This document shows, in pieces, positions 1 to 8,054 of a stretch of 64,000 nucleotides of DNA. The stretch covers positions 427,845 through 491,844 of the forward strand of contig NZ_JAHKPV010000021.1 in the NCBI RefSeq assembly GCF_018860765.1, given 5' to 3'. Source of the stretch: Marinobacter salexigens. GTDB taxonomy: Bacteria > Pseudomonadota > Gammaproteobacteria > Pseudomonadales > Oleiphilaceae. The notes under the pieces were generated by a model. It worked only from the letters and a program-made list of their open reading frames with translations. It had not been told where the DNA came from and did not search any database. Position numbers and translations under genes: made by a program. Within the stretch, counting starts at the first letter, position 1, and each line of letters opens with the position of its first letter.

Positions 1-1467
1 TTGCTGGAGTTTCCCTGCGGTGTGCTCCGCCTGCGTTTCTAAACCAGCAACACATCGATTTCCATGCTCGGCGGCTTCAAGGTTTTCCTCAACTTGCCGG
101 TTGATTTCACCCACCAAACCATGGGTTTCCCGCACCGAACCCGCGACTTCACGGGCAGACGCTTCCATTTGAGTCATCGCCGCGGCTATCGCACCAAGCT
201 CATCGGATTGACCGCGAATTCGCTCATTAAAATCTCTCGCAAATATGGCGTTCCCTGAAGCAATAACCGCAATATCAGCACCCGCCTGTTGTAAGCTCCC
301 AAGAACCGTTGCCATAGCATCGGACAATTGGTTAACAGAAGCTTTGAGAACAACAAATTCGCCCTGTGCATCAAACTCAAGGTGCTGCGAATAGTCTCCC
401 TTTGCCATCCTAGCCAAATGCTCAAGCGTTGCTTTTAGAGGTCGGCTGATCATTTTCCCCAACCACAACGAGGTAGCTACAGCTATAAGAATAACGAGCG
501 GTAGCAACCAATACACGAGCTGCTCTGATCGCCTAGCCATTGCATCTAGGGAGTAAACCGCTTCGATTGTTCTATCCGAAACGGCGGCGCTCATCTCGTC
601 TAGATGAGCAGCCAGAGAGCCCAGATCGCGCTCTAGTGCACCAGAAGTTTTATCAAGCTTTGTTCGATTCTGCCTGTACATCAAATACTGATTGATAATC
701 CCATCCTGTTGGTTTACTGCAGCCATAAAGGTGCTTATCAAAGGCGGGAGGCCTTCAAGCCTTGGAACTTCCGCAACCAGAGCGTCGATATCCGGCTCGA
801 TCATTTGCGTATTAAACTTCAAATTCTCGACAACGTCTTCAAGCTTCTGCGCGTCTTCGGTGCTAACCATTTGCATAATTAACAGCTCAATATTGCCCAA
901 GCTTTCCATAACCGTTGTGAACAAGTCGCGAATATAAATGTCATCGCCCGCTGGCTCTGTACCTTCGCGAACCAGAAGCCGTTTCATCTCTGCGTTGTTG
1001 GCAAGGAATACCGATAAGCCCTCGTTAACAACTTCAGTTGTGGCCAGCACGGAAGATTTGTACTCGCCAAGCTGTTCCGCAGATGCCTCAAGATCTGTAA
1101 TGCTGTCGATAATATCTTTGTTTCCGGCCTGAACTGCGGGAAATGCTTCTAAGCGCTCAAAGCCTGAAACCCGGCTTGCGCCCGCGTGCATCTCATCAAT
1201 TGTCTCTTTTAAGAGTGATTGTCTGGAAAGAAGCGTCTCAGAGTCGTCGGCCGACAACACAGAGAGGGCCTGTTTTCCAGCCTCTGAGCGATTTGTCTGA
1301 ATCTCTTGAACTAATTCCCCAAGAGGAAAATAGTCGAGTGTGAGTTCATGAGTGGTGTCGGAAAAAGCAGTCATCATGTAAATATTAAACACGCCCCAGC
1401 AAGCGATAATCACGCAAAGTAGGGCAAAACCAGCATATAAGCGGTGAATAATAGAAACCTTGTTCAT
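1..1467 (-). CDS. Methyl-accepting chemotaxis protein (partial, C-terminus beyond window)
   Basis: The frame is open from an ATG at 1467 to base 1 without a stop, so only the first 489 residues are present. A first membrane segment lies at about residues 10-32 and a second at about 315-335. Between them is a periplasmic region of about 280 residues, large enough for a helical bimodular (McpS-like) or double four-helix sensor. A HAMP linker and the start of the methyl-accepting helices follow (GELGAIAAAMTQMEAS-type residues). The conserved signalling tip lies outside the window. It is encoded on the same strand as, and just downstream of, the glycerol-binding protein gene, so it may sense glycerol or a related solute; that is inference only. 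Confidence 0.85.
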   Translation of the reverse strand, partial: MNKVSIIHRLYAGFALLCVIIACWGVFNIYMMTAFSDTTHELTLDYFPLGELVQEIQTNRSEAGKQALSVLSADDSETLLSRQSLLKETIDEMHAGASRVSGFERLEAFPAVQAGNKDIIDSITDLEASAEQLGEYKSSVLATTEVVNEGLSVFLANNAEMKRLLVREGTEPAGDDIYIRDLFTTVMESLGNIELLIMQMVSTEDAQKLEDVVENLKFNTQMIEPDIDALVAEVPRLEGLPPLISTFMAAVNQQDGIINQYLMYRQNRTKLDKTSGALERDLGSLAAHLDEMSAAVSDRTIEAVYSLDAMARRSEQLVYWLLPLVILIAVATSLWLGKMISRPLKATLEHLARMAKGDYSQHLEFDAQGEFVVLKASVNQLSDAMATVLGSLQQAGADIAVIASGNAIFARDFNERIRGQSDELGAIAAAMTQMEASAREVAGSVRETHGLVGEINRQVEENLEAAEHGNRCVAGLETQAEHTAGKLQQ

Positions 1468-1540
1468 CTCTGACACCTTCATCACTCGTTCACTACTGAG
1501 TGAACACCATTGAACAGGAAAACCCAACAAGGCTAAGTGA

Positions 1541-1582
1541 CGATGCCCACCGCAACAAAGAAGATTCTTGCGATGGGCATTT
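1541..1582 (-). terminator. Hairpin after glpV, possible terminator
   Basis: An inverted repeat with 13-base arms (1543-1555 and 1568-1580) and one mismatch starts 14 bases beyond the glpV stop. No run of T follows, so it may stabilise the mRNA end or be a Rho-assisted stop rather than a classic intrinsic terminator. Confidence 0.5.
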
Positions 1583-1593
1583 CACGTTAGAGA

Positions 1594-3342
1594 TTAGCTT
1601 TCGCGCTCATCTTCCCATGTTTTAATGAGGTCGTCATAAGACACGGTTTTGCCCTGAACTTTCTCATTAGACAGTTTCGGCTTAGGTGCGCCTGGCTGAT
1701 CAAACCAGTATTGCGGGTCGCGAGGCTCGTTCAATTTTGGTGCACAAGTGGCCAAAATATTGGCTCTCTCAAGACGCTCCATAACCCGATCCTGTGCCTT
1801 TGCTAGGCCATCAAGGGCTTCCTGAGCAGTGGCTTCTCCACTAGCGGCCTGAGCAACGTACTGCCACCAAAGCTGAGCCATTTTCGGATAATCAGGGATA
1901 TTGGTGCCTGTAGGCGTCCATTGGACACGCGCAGGGCTTCGGTAAAACTCAACCAAACCACCCAATTTCGGTGCCATCTCGGTCATGACATCGGAATTGA
2001 TATCCGAGTTACGAATGGGTGTGAGGCCAGCAACAAGCTTCTCAAGAGAGACTGTTTTCGAAACCGTAAACTGCGCATACAACCATGCCGCCAAGCGCCG
2101 CTTTTCAGGCGTCGAGCTCAGGAAGGTCCAGGAACCAACGTCCTGATAACCCAGCTTCATGCCCTCTTCCCAGTATGGGCCACGTGGAGAAGGGGCCATA
2201 CGCCACTTAGGAAGGCCTTCTTCATTTACAACGGGCAGACCCTCTTCAATCATGCTCGCAGTAAAGGCCGTGTACCAGAAAATCTGCTGGGCAACATTGC
2301 CTTGAGCAGGCACTGGGCCGGATTCTGAGAAGGTCATCCCTGTGGCCTCTGGTGGCGCGTACTTGCCCATCCAATCCACATACTTCTCTGTTGCATAAAC
2401 TGCAGCTGGGCTGTTTGTAGCACCACCGCGAGAGACATCAGAACCAACAGGGTGGCAATCCTCTACCCGAACACCCCACTCATCTACAGGCAAACCGTTA
2501 GGCAAGCCTTTGTCGCCAGCTCCAGCCATGGAGAACCAGGCATCTGTGAAGCGCCACCCCAGGGAGGGGTCCTTCTTGCCGTAGTCCATGTGGCCGTATA
2601 CTTTTTTGCCGTCTATCTCTTTTACGTGAACCGAGAAGAACTCTGCAATATCTTCGTAAGCGGACCAGTTAACAGGAACACCCAGCTCATAGCCGTAGAT
2701 GTCTTTGAATTGCTTTTTCAGATCTTCACGTTCAAACCAGTCGGCGCGGAACCAATAAAGGTTGGCAAACTGTTGAGTTGGTAACTGGTATAGCTTGCCA
2801 TCAGGCCCGGTGGTGAAATCAAGACCAATAAAATCCTCAAGATCCAGTGTAGGCAGCGTAAAGTCTTTGCCTTCACCATTCATAATATCTTCAACCGCTA
2901 CGACCTTGCCGTATCGCACGTGTGTACCGATCAGGTCTGAGTCATTCACGTATCCGTCGTAGATGTTGCGTCCAGATTGCATCTGAGTCTGCAGCTTCTC
3001 AATCACGTCACCTTCCTGAATCAAGGTGTGGGTCAGCTTAATACCCGTAATTTCAGAAAAGGCCTTCGCCAGTACGCTAGACTCGTATTCGTGGGTAGCA
3101 ATGGTTTCGGAAACAACATTGATTTCCATACCGCGGAAGGATTCCGCAGCTTTGGTAAACCATGCCATCTCTTTCATTTGCTGTTCTTTGGTAAGAGTCG
3201 ACTTTTTGAACTCGTTATTTACCCACTTTTCCGCCGCGTCTGAATACTGATCAGCGCTAGCTTGTAAACTCAAACCCATACTGACAGCCCCAAAGGCAGC
3301 GCTTAACAGTAAAGTCTTAGGATATTTGTTGTTTTTGAACAT
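1594..3342 (-). CDS. glpV: Glycerol ABC transporter, periplasmic binding protein
   Basis: Extracellular solute-binding protein of the UgpB/MalE superfamily, about 582 residues, last in a glpSTPQUV gene order as described for the Rhizobium leguminosarum glycerol importer. The signal peptide is MFKNNKYPKTLLLSA through about residue 30, ending in QASA before DQYSD. I chose the ATG at 3342 because GAGG sits six bases upstream; an in-frame ATG at 3354 has no good ribosome site. It is separated from glpU by about 220 bases with two operator-like palindromes, so it probably has its own regulated promoter in addition to read-through. A close paralogue lies at 15863-17620. The glycerol assignment comes from family and neighbours. 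Confidence 0.88.
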   Translation of the reverse strand: MFKNNKYPKTLLLSAAFGAVSMGLSLQASADQYSDAAEKWVNNEFKKSTLTKEQQMKEMAWFTKAAESFRGMEINVVSETIATHEYESSVLAKAFSEITGIKLTHTLIQEGDVIEKLQTQMQSGRNIYDGYVNDSDLIGTHVRYGKVVAVEDIMNGEGKDFTLPTLDLEDFIGLDFTTGPDGKLYQLPTQQFANLYWFRADWFEREDLKKQFKDIYGYELGVPVNWSAYEDIAEFFSVHVKEIDGKKVYGHMDYGKKDPSLGWRFTDAWFSMAGAGDKGLPNGLPVDEWGVRVEDCHPVGSDVSRGGATNSPAAVYATEKYVDWMGKYAPPEATGMTFSESGPVPAQGNVAQQIFWYTAFTASMIEEGLPVVNEEGLPKWRMAPSPRGPYWEEGMKLGYQDVGSWTFLSSTPEKRRLAAWLYAQFTVSKTVSLEKLVAGLTPIRNSDINSDVMTEMAPKLGGLVEFYRSPARVQWTPTGTNIPDYPKMAQLWWQYVAQAASGEATAQEALDGLAKAQDRVMERLERANILATCAPKLNEPRDPQYWFDQPGAPKPKLSNEKVQGKTVSYDDLIKTWEDERES

Positions 3343-3450
3343 ACCCAACCTCATTTACTTTCTTATGGATGGAGCAACGTAAATCCGCACTCCGTTTAGG
3401 CTTTTTACAGCACTTAGATCGTCAAGTTATGTTGCTAATGAGAAGCAATA

Positions 3451-3470
3451 AATGATCGCTTTCGATCATA
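3451..3470. promoter_or_regulatory. GlpR-like operator 1 upstream of glpV
   Basis: A perfect inverted repeat, ATGATCG-CTTT-CGATCAT (3452-3469), carries the TCG-N4-CGA core of the GlpR operator and differs at about two positions from the E. coli consensus as I remember it. It lies in the glpU-glpV gap. Its centre is 29 bases from a second site. Confidence 0.6.
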
Positions 3471-3481
3471 ACTTTAAAAAT

Positions 3482-3497
3482 AGTTCGATTTCGAATT
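3482..3497. promoter_or_regulatory. GlpR-like operator 2 upstream of glpV
   Basis: TTCGATTTCGAA (3484-3495) has the TCG-N4-CGA core with symmetric TTC/GAA ends. The outer flanks match the E. coli consensus poorly. Almost the same string occurs at 7785-7798 near the importer operon promoter. Confidence 0.5.
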
Positions 3498-3561
3498 CAT
3501 TACAACCTTTAAAGCACTATTTTCAGCAACGGCCATACAAGCATAGCCATAAAGTCGCCCC

Positions 3562-3837
3562 TTAGCCCCAACGTAATAAAATTAACAGCCATATCACCGA
3601 AATCGTCAGTGCGGCCCATAGCGTTATATCACTCACGGCAAGGAATGTTAGGTGTATATATGCTGCCGACAGTAAGCCTATGAACAACCTATCTCCACGT
3701 GTCGTTTCAATCGGCAAAAATCCTTTACGCTCCGTGCAAGGGGCGACCAGTTCGTAAACGGTCATCACTGTAAGAATCGCGACAATAACCGCAAAAAACA
3801 CCATAACCGTGGGTGTCCAATTCATCCAAGCAACCAT
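3562..3837 (-). CDS. glpU: Small membrane protein of glycerol importer (DUF2160 type)
   Basis: 91 residues with three or so hydrophobic segments (about 8-28, 50-68 and 72-90) and a short polar loop containing CTERKGFLPIETTRGDR. It occupies the glpU position between the second permease and the binding protein. Proteins of this type in glycerol ABC operons are called DUF2160; their exact role is not known to me. The ATG at 3837 has GGAGAATTGTT before it, an ideal ribosome site. The start lies 11 bases after glpQ, so it is surely co-transcribed. Confidence 0.85.
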   Translation of the reverse strand: MVAWMNWTPTVMVFFAVIVAILTVMTVYELVAPCTERKGFLPIETTRGDRLFIGLLSAAYIHLTFLAVSDITLWAALTISVIWLLILLRWG

Positions 3838-3848
3838 AACAATTCTCC

Positions 3849-4655
3849 TTATACACGCCCAAGGGCGAAGCCTTTCGCCACATGGTTGCGAACGAACCAG
3901 ATAACCAACAAGCCCGGGATAATGGTTAGCACGCCGGCTGCCGCCAACACGCCCCAGTCAATACCGCTCGCGCCGATGGTGCGAGTCATAATTGCGCCTA
4001 TCGGTTGAGCATCCACAGACGTGAGTGTTCGCGCCAGAAGCAACTCCACCCAAGAGAACATGAAGGCAAAAAATGCCGTTACGCCTATGCCCGACCGAAT
4101 CATCGGTAAAAATACTTTTATAAAGAATCTCGGGAAGCTATACCCATCAATGTAGGCCATTTCATCGTATTCACGAGGAACCCCTTTCATGAATCCCTCA
4201 AGAATCCAAACCGCCAGTGGCACGTTGAACAAGCAGTGCGCCAATGCAACGGCAATATGGGTATCGAACAGACCGATGGATGAATACAGCTGGAAAAATG
4301 GCAACAAGAAAACAGCAGGCGGCGCCATGCGGTTGCTGAGCAGCCAGAAAAACAGATGTTTATCACCGAGAAACTTGTATCGACTGAACGCATAGGCCGC
4401 AGGCAGGGCAACCAACAGCGTAATAACTACGTTAATAGACACATACGCCATGGAGTTAAGGTAGCCGTTATACCAGCTGGGATCCGTAAAGATCACTGTG
4501 TAGTTATCAAATGTGAAATTCTGCGGCCACAGAGTAAGCCCGCCCAGGATTTCCCGGCTGGTTTTGAAGGACATGTTCAAGAGCCAGTATACCGGCGTGA
4601 GCAATAGCAGGATGTAGATTGTAATCCCGATATTTTTGGAACGTGTTTGTCTCAT
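3849..4655 (-). CDS. glpQ: Glycerol ABC transporter permease 2
   Basis: Inner-membrane permease of the MalG family, 268 residues, six predicted membrane helices. The EAA loop that docks on the ATPase is visible near residue 185 (REYDEMAYIDGYSFPRFF, then FLP). I prefer the ATG at 4655 over the GTG at 4658 because AGGAG then lies six bases upstream. It follows glpP by about ten bases and precedes glpU by 11, inside one operon. Confidence 0.9.
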   Translation of the reverse strand: MRQTRSKNIGITIYILLLLTPVYWLLNMSFKTSREILGGLTLWPQNFTFDNYTVIFTDPSWYNGYLNSMAYVSINVVITLLVALPAAYAFSRYKFLGDKHLFFWLLSNRMAPPAVFLLPFFQLYSSIGLFDTHIAVALAHCLFNVPLAVWILEGFMKGVPREYDEMAYIDGYSFPRFFIKVFLPMIRSGIGVTAFFAFMFSWVELLLARTLTSVDAQPIGAIMTRTIGASGIDWGVLAAAGVLTIIPGLLVIWFVRNHVAKGFALGRV

Positions 4656-4665
4656 CACACTCTCC

Positions 4666-5532
4666 TTATTTTTCTTTGTCGGCGTGAGTAATGGCGGTGA
4701 AGAACAACCAAGAAATCAGCAATACGATCAGGAAGTAGATCAGCGAGAACGCTGCTGCACGCCCGAGATCGAACTGCCCTATTGCCATGGTTGTCAGAGT
4801 TTGGCTGAGGAAGGTTGTGGAACTTCCCGGCCCGCCACCCGTGAGAACAAATGGCTCGATATAAATCATGAAGCTATCCATAAACCGCAAAAGCACAGCA
4901 ATAATCAATACGCTTTTCAGTCGTGGTAGCTGGATATAGCGGAAGACGGCCCACTTCGAAGCACGGTCAATCTCAGCGGCTTGGTAAAAAGCCTCGGGAA
5001 TGGCGCGCAAGCCGGAGTAGCAAAGCAAGGCTACCAGCGGCGTCCAATGCCAAACGTCCATAAGCAGAACCGTCAACCAGGCATCCAGAGTATCGCCAGT
5101 GTAGTTATAGTCCATCCCCATCTGATTGATCGCCCAACCAAATAGACCAATGTCACCACGGGCGAAAATCTGCCAGATGGTACCAACAACGTTCCAGGGA
5201 ATGAGCAGCGGAATAGCTACCAGAATGAGGCACAGCGAACCTTTGACACCAGATTTAGGCATCATCAGGGCTACACCAATACCAAGCGGGATTTGAATCG
5301 CCAATACAGCCCCGGAGAATGCAAACTGCCGAATCAAAGAATCTCGCAACCGTTGATCAGTCAAAACTTCTTTGAACCATTCCGTGCCTACATAGTAAGC
5401 CTGACCCGGGCCAAAAATATCTTGAACCGAGTAGTTAACAACCGTCATTAACGGTATCAGTGCCGAAAAGGCGACCAAAAGGAAAACCGGCAGAACGAGC
5501 CACCAGGCACGATTATCGGATATCTTGTTCAT
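4666..5532 (-). CDS. glpP: Glycerol ABC transporter permease 1
   Basis: Inner-membrane permease of the MalF family, 288 residues. The N-terminal helix is LVLPVFLLVAFSALIPLMTVV; five further helices follow. The EAA loop is PEAFYQAAEIDRASKWAVFR with LPRLK after it, near residues 186-210. Its ATG overlaps the glpT stop as ATGA (four bases), which points to translational coupling. It forms the membrane channel with GlpQ. Confidence 0.9.
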   Translation of the reverse strand: MNKISDNRAWWLVLPVFLLVAFSALIPLMTVVNYSVQDIFGPGQAYYVGTEWFKEVLTDQRLRDSLIRQFAFSGAVLAIQIPLGIGVALMMPKSGVKGSLCLILVAIPLLIPWNVVGTIWQIFARGDIGLFGWAINQMGMDYNYTGDTLDAWLTVLLMDVWHWTPLVALLCYSGLRAIPEAFYQAAEIDRASKWAVFRYIQLPRLKSVLIIAVLLRFMDSFMIYIEPFVLTGGGPGSSTTFLSQTLTTMAIGQFDLGRAAAFSLIYFLIVLLISWLFFTAITHADKEK

Positions 5533-6632
5533 GACTGTTGCCCCTGTACCAGAAACTCATCCACATACAGCATAAGCCACTGTTTGGGGAATGAGAGATG
5601 TATGTGGCTACCAATACTGGCGTCAAACTCCTCACTCTGGCGCACTTTCATCACCTGCTCGCCAAGCTTCACTGTAACGATTTTATAGGTTCCCAGATCC
5701 TCTACATCCCGAACCTCTGCTTCATAGGTATCATCAGTAGCCACGTGGGAGATTTCTATAAATTCAGGCCTTATACCGACCTTAATATTGTTGGATTTCA
5801 TGCGTCCGAGAATATCGGCCTGCCATGCGTCTAGAGGCAAGTCAGTAGAATCAAATCGCACGCCTCCTGCACAACGCTCAACCTCTATAATGTTCATACC
5901 TGGGCTGCCGATAAAGTAACCGACAAAAGTATGGTTGGGCGCTTCGAAGAGCTCCGTTGGCGTGCCGAACTGCACAACTTGTCCGTCGTACATTACTGCA
6001 ATCCTGTCAGCGAAAGTCGATGCCTCAAGCTGGTCGTGGGTAACGTACACCATGGTGATGTCAAACTGCTCGTGGATCTGCTTCAGCTTTCTGCGCAGTT
6101 TCCACTTGAGTTGTGGATCAATGACGGTCAAGGGTTCATCGAACAAAATGGCCGAGACATCTTCCCGAACCAGACCCCGTCCCATGGACACTTTCTGCTT
6201 TTCATCAGCTGTTAGGTTCTTAGCCTTTTTGTGAAGTTTGTCCTCTATCTCAAGAACTTCTGCAATTTCATGTACTCGCGTTTTGATTTTGGCGGCGGGC
6301 ACTTTGTTGTTTTTGAGAGGAAAGGCAAGGTTCTCGTAAACAGTCATCGAGTCGTAGATCACAGGGAACTGGAATACCTGTGCAATATTTCTATCTCGTG
6401 GCGACAGTTCGTTTACCCGCTTCCCATCAAACAGCACATCGCCTTCAGAAGGCTGAACCAGACCCGAAATAATGTTGAGCATTGTGCTCTTTCCGCAACC
6501 AGAAGGTCCAAGCAGTGCATAGGCACCTCCTTTGTGCCAAACGTGGTCAAGCTGGCGAATGGCATAGTCGTCAGGCCCAGTTGGGTTTTCAATGTAACTG
6601 TGCGCCATAGCTTTCAGTTGAATTTCAGCCAT
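5529..6632 (-). CDS. glpT: Glycerol ABC transporter ATPase 2 (degenerate signature motif)
   Basis: ABC ATPase, 367 residues. Walker A is GPSGCGKS at 42-49, followed by the Q-loop QVFQFP, Walker B AILFDEP and switch histidine in YVTHDQ; a TOBE-like domain fills the last third. The ABC signature is not LSGGQ but LTADE(KQ), clearly degenerate. Its partner GlpS has a good LSGGQ but lacks the switch histidine, so the heterodimer would have one full and one impaired ATP site. The start ATG shares one base with the glpS stop (TGATG). Confidence 0.9.
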   Translation of the reverse strand: MAEIQLKAMAHSYIENPTGPDDYAIRQLDHVWHKGGAYALLGPSGCGKSTMLNIISGLVQPSEGDVLFDGKRVNELSPRDRNIAQVFQFPVIYDSMTVYENLAFPLKNNKVPAAKIKTRVHEIAEVLEIEDKLHKKAKNLTADEKQKVSMGRGLVREDVSAILFDEPLTVIDPQLKWKLRRKLKQIHEQFDITMVYVTHDQLEASTFADRIAVMYDGQVVQFGTPTELFEAPNHTFVGYFIGSPGMNIIEVERCAGGVRFDSTDLPLDAWQADILGRMKSNNIKVGIRPEFIEISHVATDDTYEAEVRDVEDLGTYKIVTVKLGEQVMKVRQSEEFDASIGSHIHLSFPKQWLMLYVDEFLVQGQQS

Positions 6633-7726
6633 CAGAGTGCGCCTCCTAGAATCCGCGATGGTGTATGCACCAATTGCTCATCGTTATCGAAGACGAACAG
6701 CTTATTAACGGGCAGGTAGACCTTCACCGGAGCACCTGTGTGGTATTGGTGAACACCCATCAGTTGCATAACCATCTCGAAATGGCTGTTTTCAACGTGC
6801 ATAAAGGTCTCAGAACCACTGATCTCGCTAAGCGCGACCTCCATGGACATTTCCAGATCGTCGTCGTTCGCGGGAACCAACGCAATATGGCTAGGGCGAA
6901 TCCCGAACCAGTAATCTCCAGGCGCCAATTTTGCCAGCTCCTGAGTCAGAGCGTGGTGAGAATATTCGTCAAAGGTCACCTCAGTATCCGTTACACGACC
7001 CCGGATCATGTTCATAGGCGGTTCGCTGAACAACTGCGCGGCCAATGTATTGACCGGAGCCCGATACACGTCCATAACAGGCCCTGTCTGAACGACACGA
7101 CCCTCGTGCAATATGGTTGTTGTGCCGCCAAGAGCTAAAGCTTCGTTGGCCTCAGTTGTTGCGTACACAGCAATACACTGTCGCTCCCGAAACAAATCCC
7201 GTAGTTCCGCTCGAAGTTCTTCCCGTAGTTTATAGTCAAGGTTAACTAAGGGCTCATCGAACAATACCAGAGTGGCATCTTTCACTAACGCCCGAGCCAT
7301 AGCAGTGCGCTGCTGCTGGCCACCGGAAAGCTCAAGGGGATAGCGTTTAAGCAAGGGCTCAATCTGCAACATTGACGCAGTCTCTTTTACTCGGCGATCA
7401 ATCTCAGATACTGCCATTTTGGCCAAGCGCAATGGTGAAGCGATATTTTCGTAGACGGTGAGCGTGGGGTAATTAATGAACTGCTGATAGATCATCGAAA
7501 TGTTCCGGCGCTGAACACTCTGCCCAGTAACATCTTCGCCCTTATATAGCACACGCCCTTGGGTCGGCTTATCAAGGCCAGCCATCAGTCGCATCATGGA
7601 GGTTTTACCGGCCAGAGTTCGGCCCAACAGAACATTGAAAGAGCCCGCTTCAAAAGTGAGGTTGGCATCTCGAACGTAATCGACGCGGTCGACGGTTCGG
7701 GAGAGGTTCTCCAGCGTTAAGGACAT
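6632..7726 (-). CDS. glpS: Glycerol ABC transporter ATPase 1 (switch histidine missing)
   Basis: ABC ATPase, 364 residues, first gene of the importer operon. Walker A is GRTLAGKT (about 35-42), Q-loop MIYQQF, signature LSGGQQQR, Walker B LVLFDEP with the catalytic Glu. At the H-loop, where GlpT has YVTHDQ, this protein reads YATTEA, so the switch histidine is replaced by Thr. The C-terminus carries a TOBE-like domain. The ATG at 7726 is preferred over 7732 because AAGGA is then six bases upstream. A sigma-54-type promoter lies about 80 bases upstream. Confidence 0.9.
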   Translation of the reverse strand: MSLTLENLSRTVDRVDYVRDANLTFEAGSFNVLLGRTLAGKTSMMRLMAGLDKPTQGRVLYKGEDVTGQSVQRRNISMIYQQFINYPTLTVYENIASPLRLAKMAVSEIDRRVKETASMLQIEPLLKRYPLELSGGQQQRTAMARALVKDATLVLFDEPLVNLDYKLREELRAELRDLFRERQCIAVYATTEANEALALGGTTTILHEGRVVQTGPVMDVYRAPVNTLAAQLFSEPPMNMIRGRVTDTEVTFDEYSHHALTQELAKLAPGDYWFGIRPSHIALVPANDDDLEMSMEVALSEISGSETFMHVENSHFEMVMQLMGVHQYHTGAPVKVYLPVNKLFVFDNDEQLVHTPSRILGGAL

Positions 7727-7784
7727 AAGCATTCCTTGTTGTTCTTATGGAAACACGTCCGAGTATGAAAACGAATACCCAGAC

Positions 7785-7798
7785 ATTCAATTTCGAAT
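7785..7798. promoter_or_regulatory. GlpR-like site near the glpS transcription start
   Basis: ATTCAATTTCGAAT is nearly identical to the operator-like site at 3484-3495, with one base off the TCG-N4-CGA core. It would lie right at the start point of transcription from the sigma-54-type promoter at 7806-7822, a suitable place for a repressor. Confidence 0.4.
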
Positions 7799-7805
7799 CT
7801 TTAAA

Positions 7806-7822
7806 CGCAAGGTCTATACCAA
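7806..7822 (-). promoter_or_regulatory. Sigma-54-type (-24/-12) promoter for the glp importer operon
   Basis: On the minus strand the sequence reads TTGGTATAGACCTTGCG: GG and GC are separated by exactly ten bases and the -12 box TTGC is intact, as in the consensus TTGGCAC-N5-TTGCA. The predicted start of transcription is near 7795, about 70 bases before glpS. A sigma-54 activator gene is divergent from it. Confidence 0.55.
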
Positions 7823-7928
7823 TTTCTTCAAACTATAGGTAAAAACCACATCACTGTTGATTATAAAGGACTTTTTATTTGTCCTGCATTTCTATACCGA
7901 AAACCAATATGTTCGTTTAACACTACTT

Positions 7929-8000
7929 TGTTCAAATTGAACATTGACGTGAACACCATTAACACTGATTATTGAACAGTTAGCAGACTTAAGCTGAACA
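7929..8000. promoter_or_regulatory. Putative enhancer array (TGTTC/GAACA half-sites)
   Basis: A palindrome TGTTCAA-A-TTGAACA at 7929-7943 is followed by same-orientation GAACA half-sites starting at 7951, 7974 and 7996, spaced 12, 23 and 22 bases from the previous one, close to whole helical turns. A further copy at 8035 is out of phase. The array lies about 110-180 bases upstream of the -24 box, the usual range for sigma-54 activators. The likely binder is the adjacent regulator. Confidence 0.5.
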
Positions 8001-8054
8001 CATTTTTCAAATTTTCAGTAGATAACGTGAAAGCGAACACAGAGATTTAGGCTG

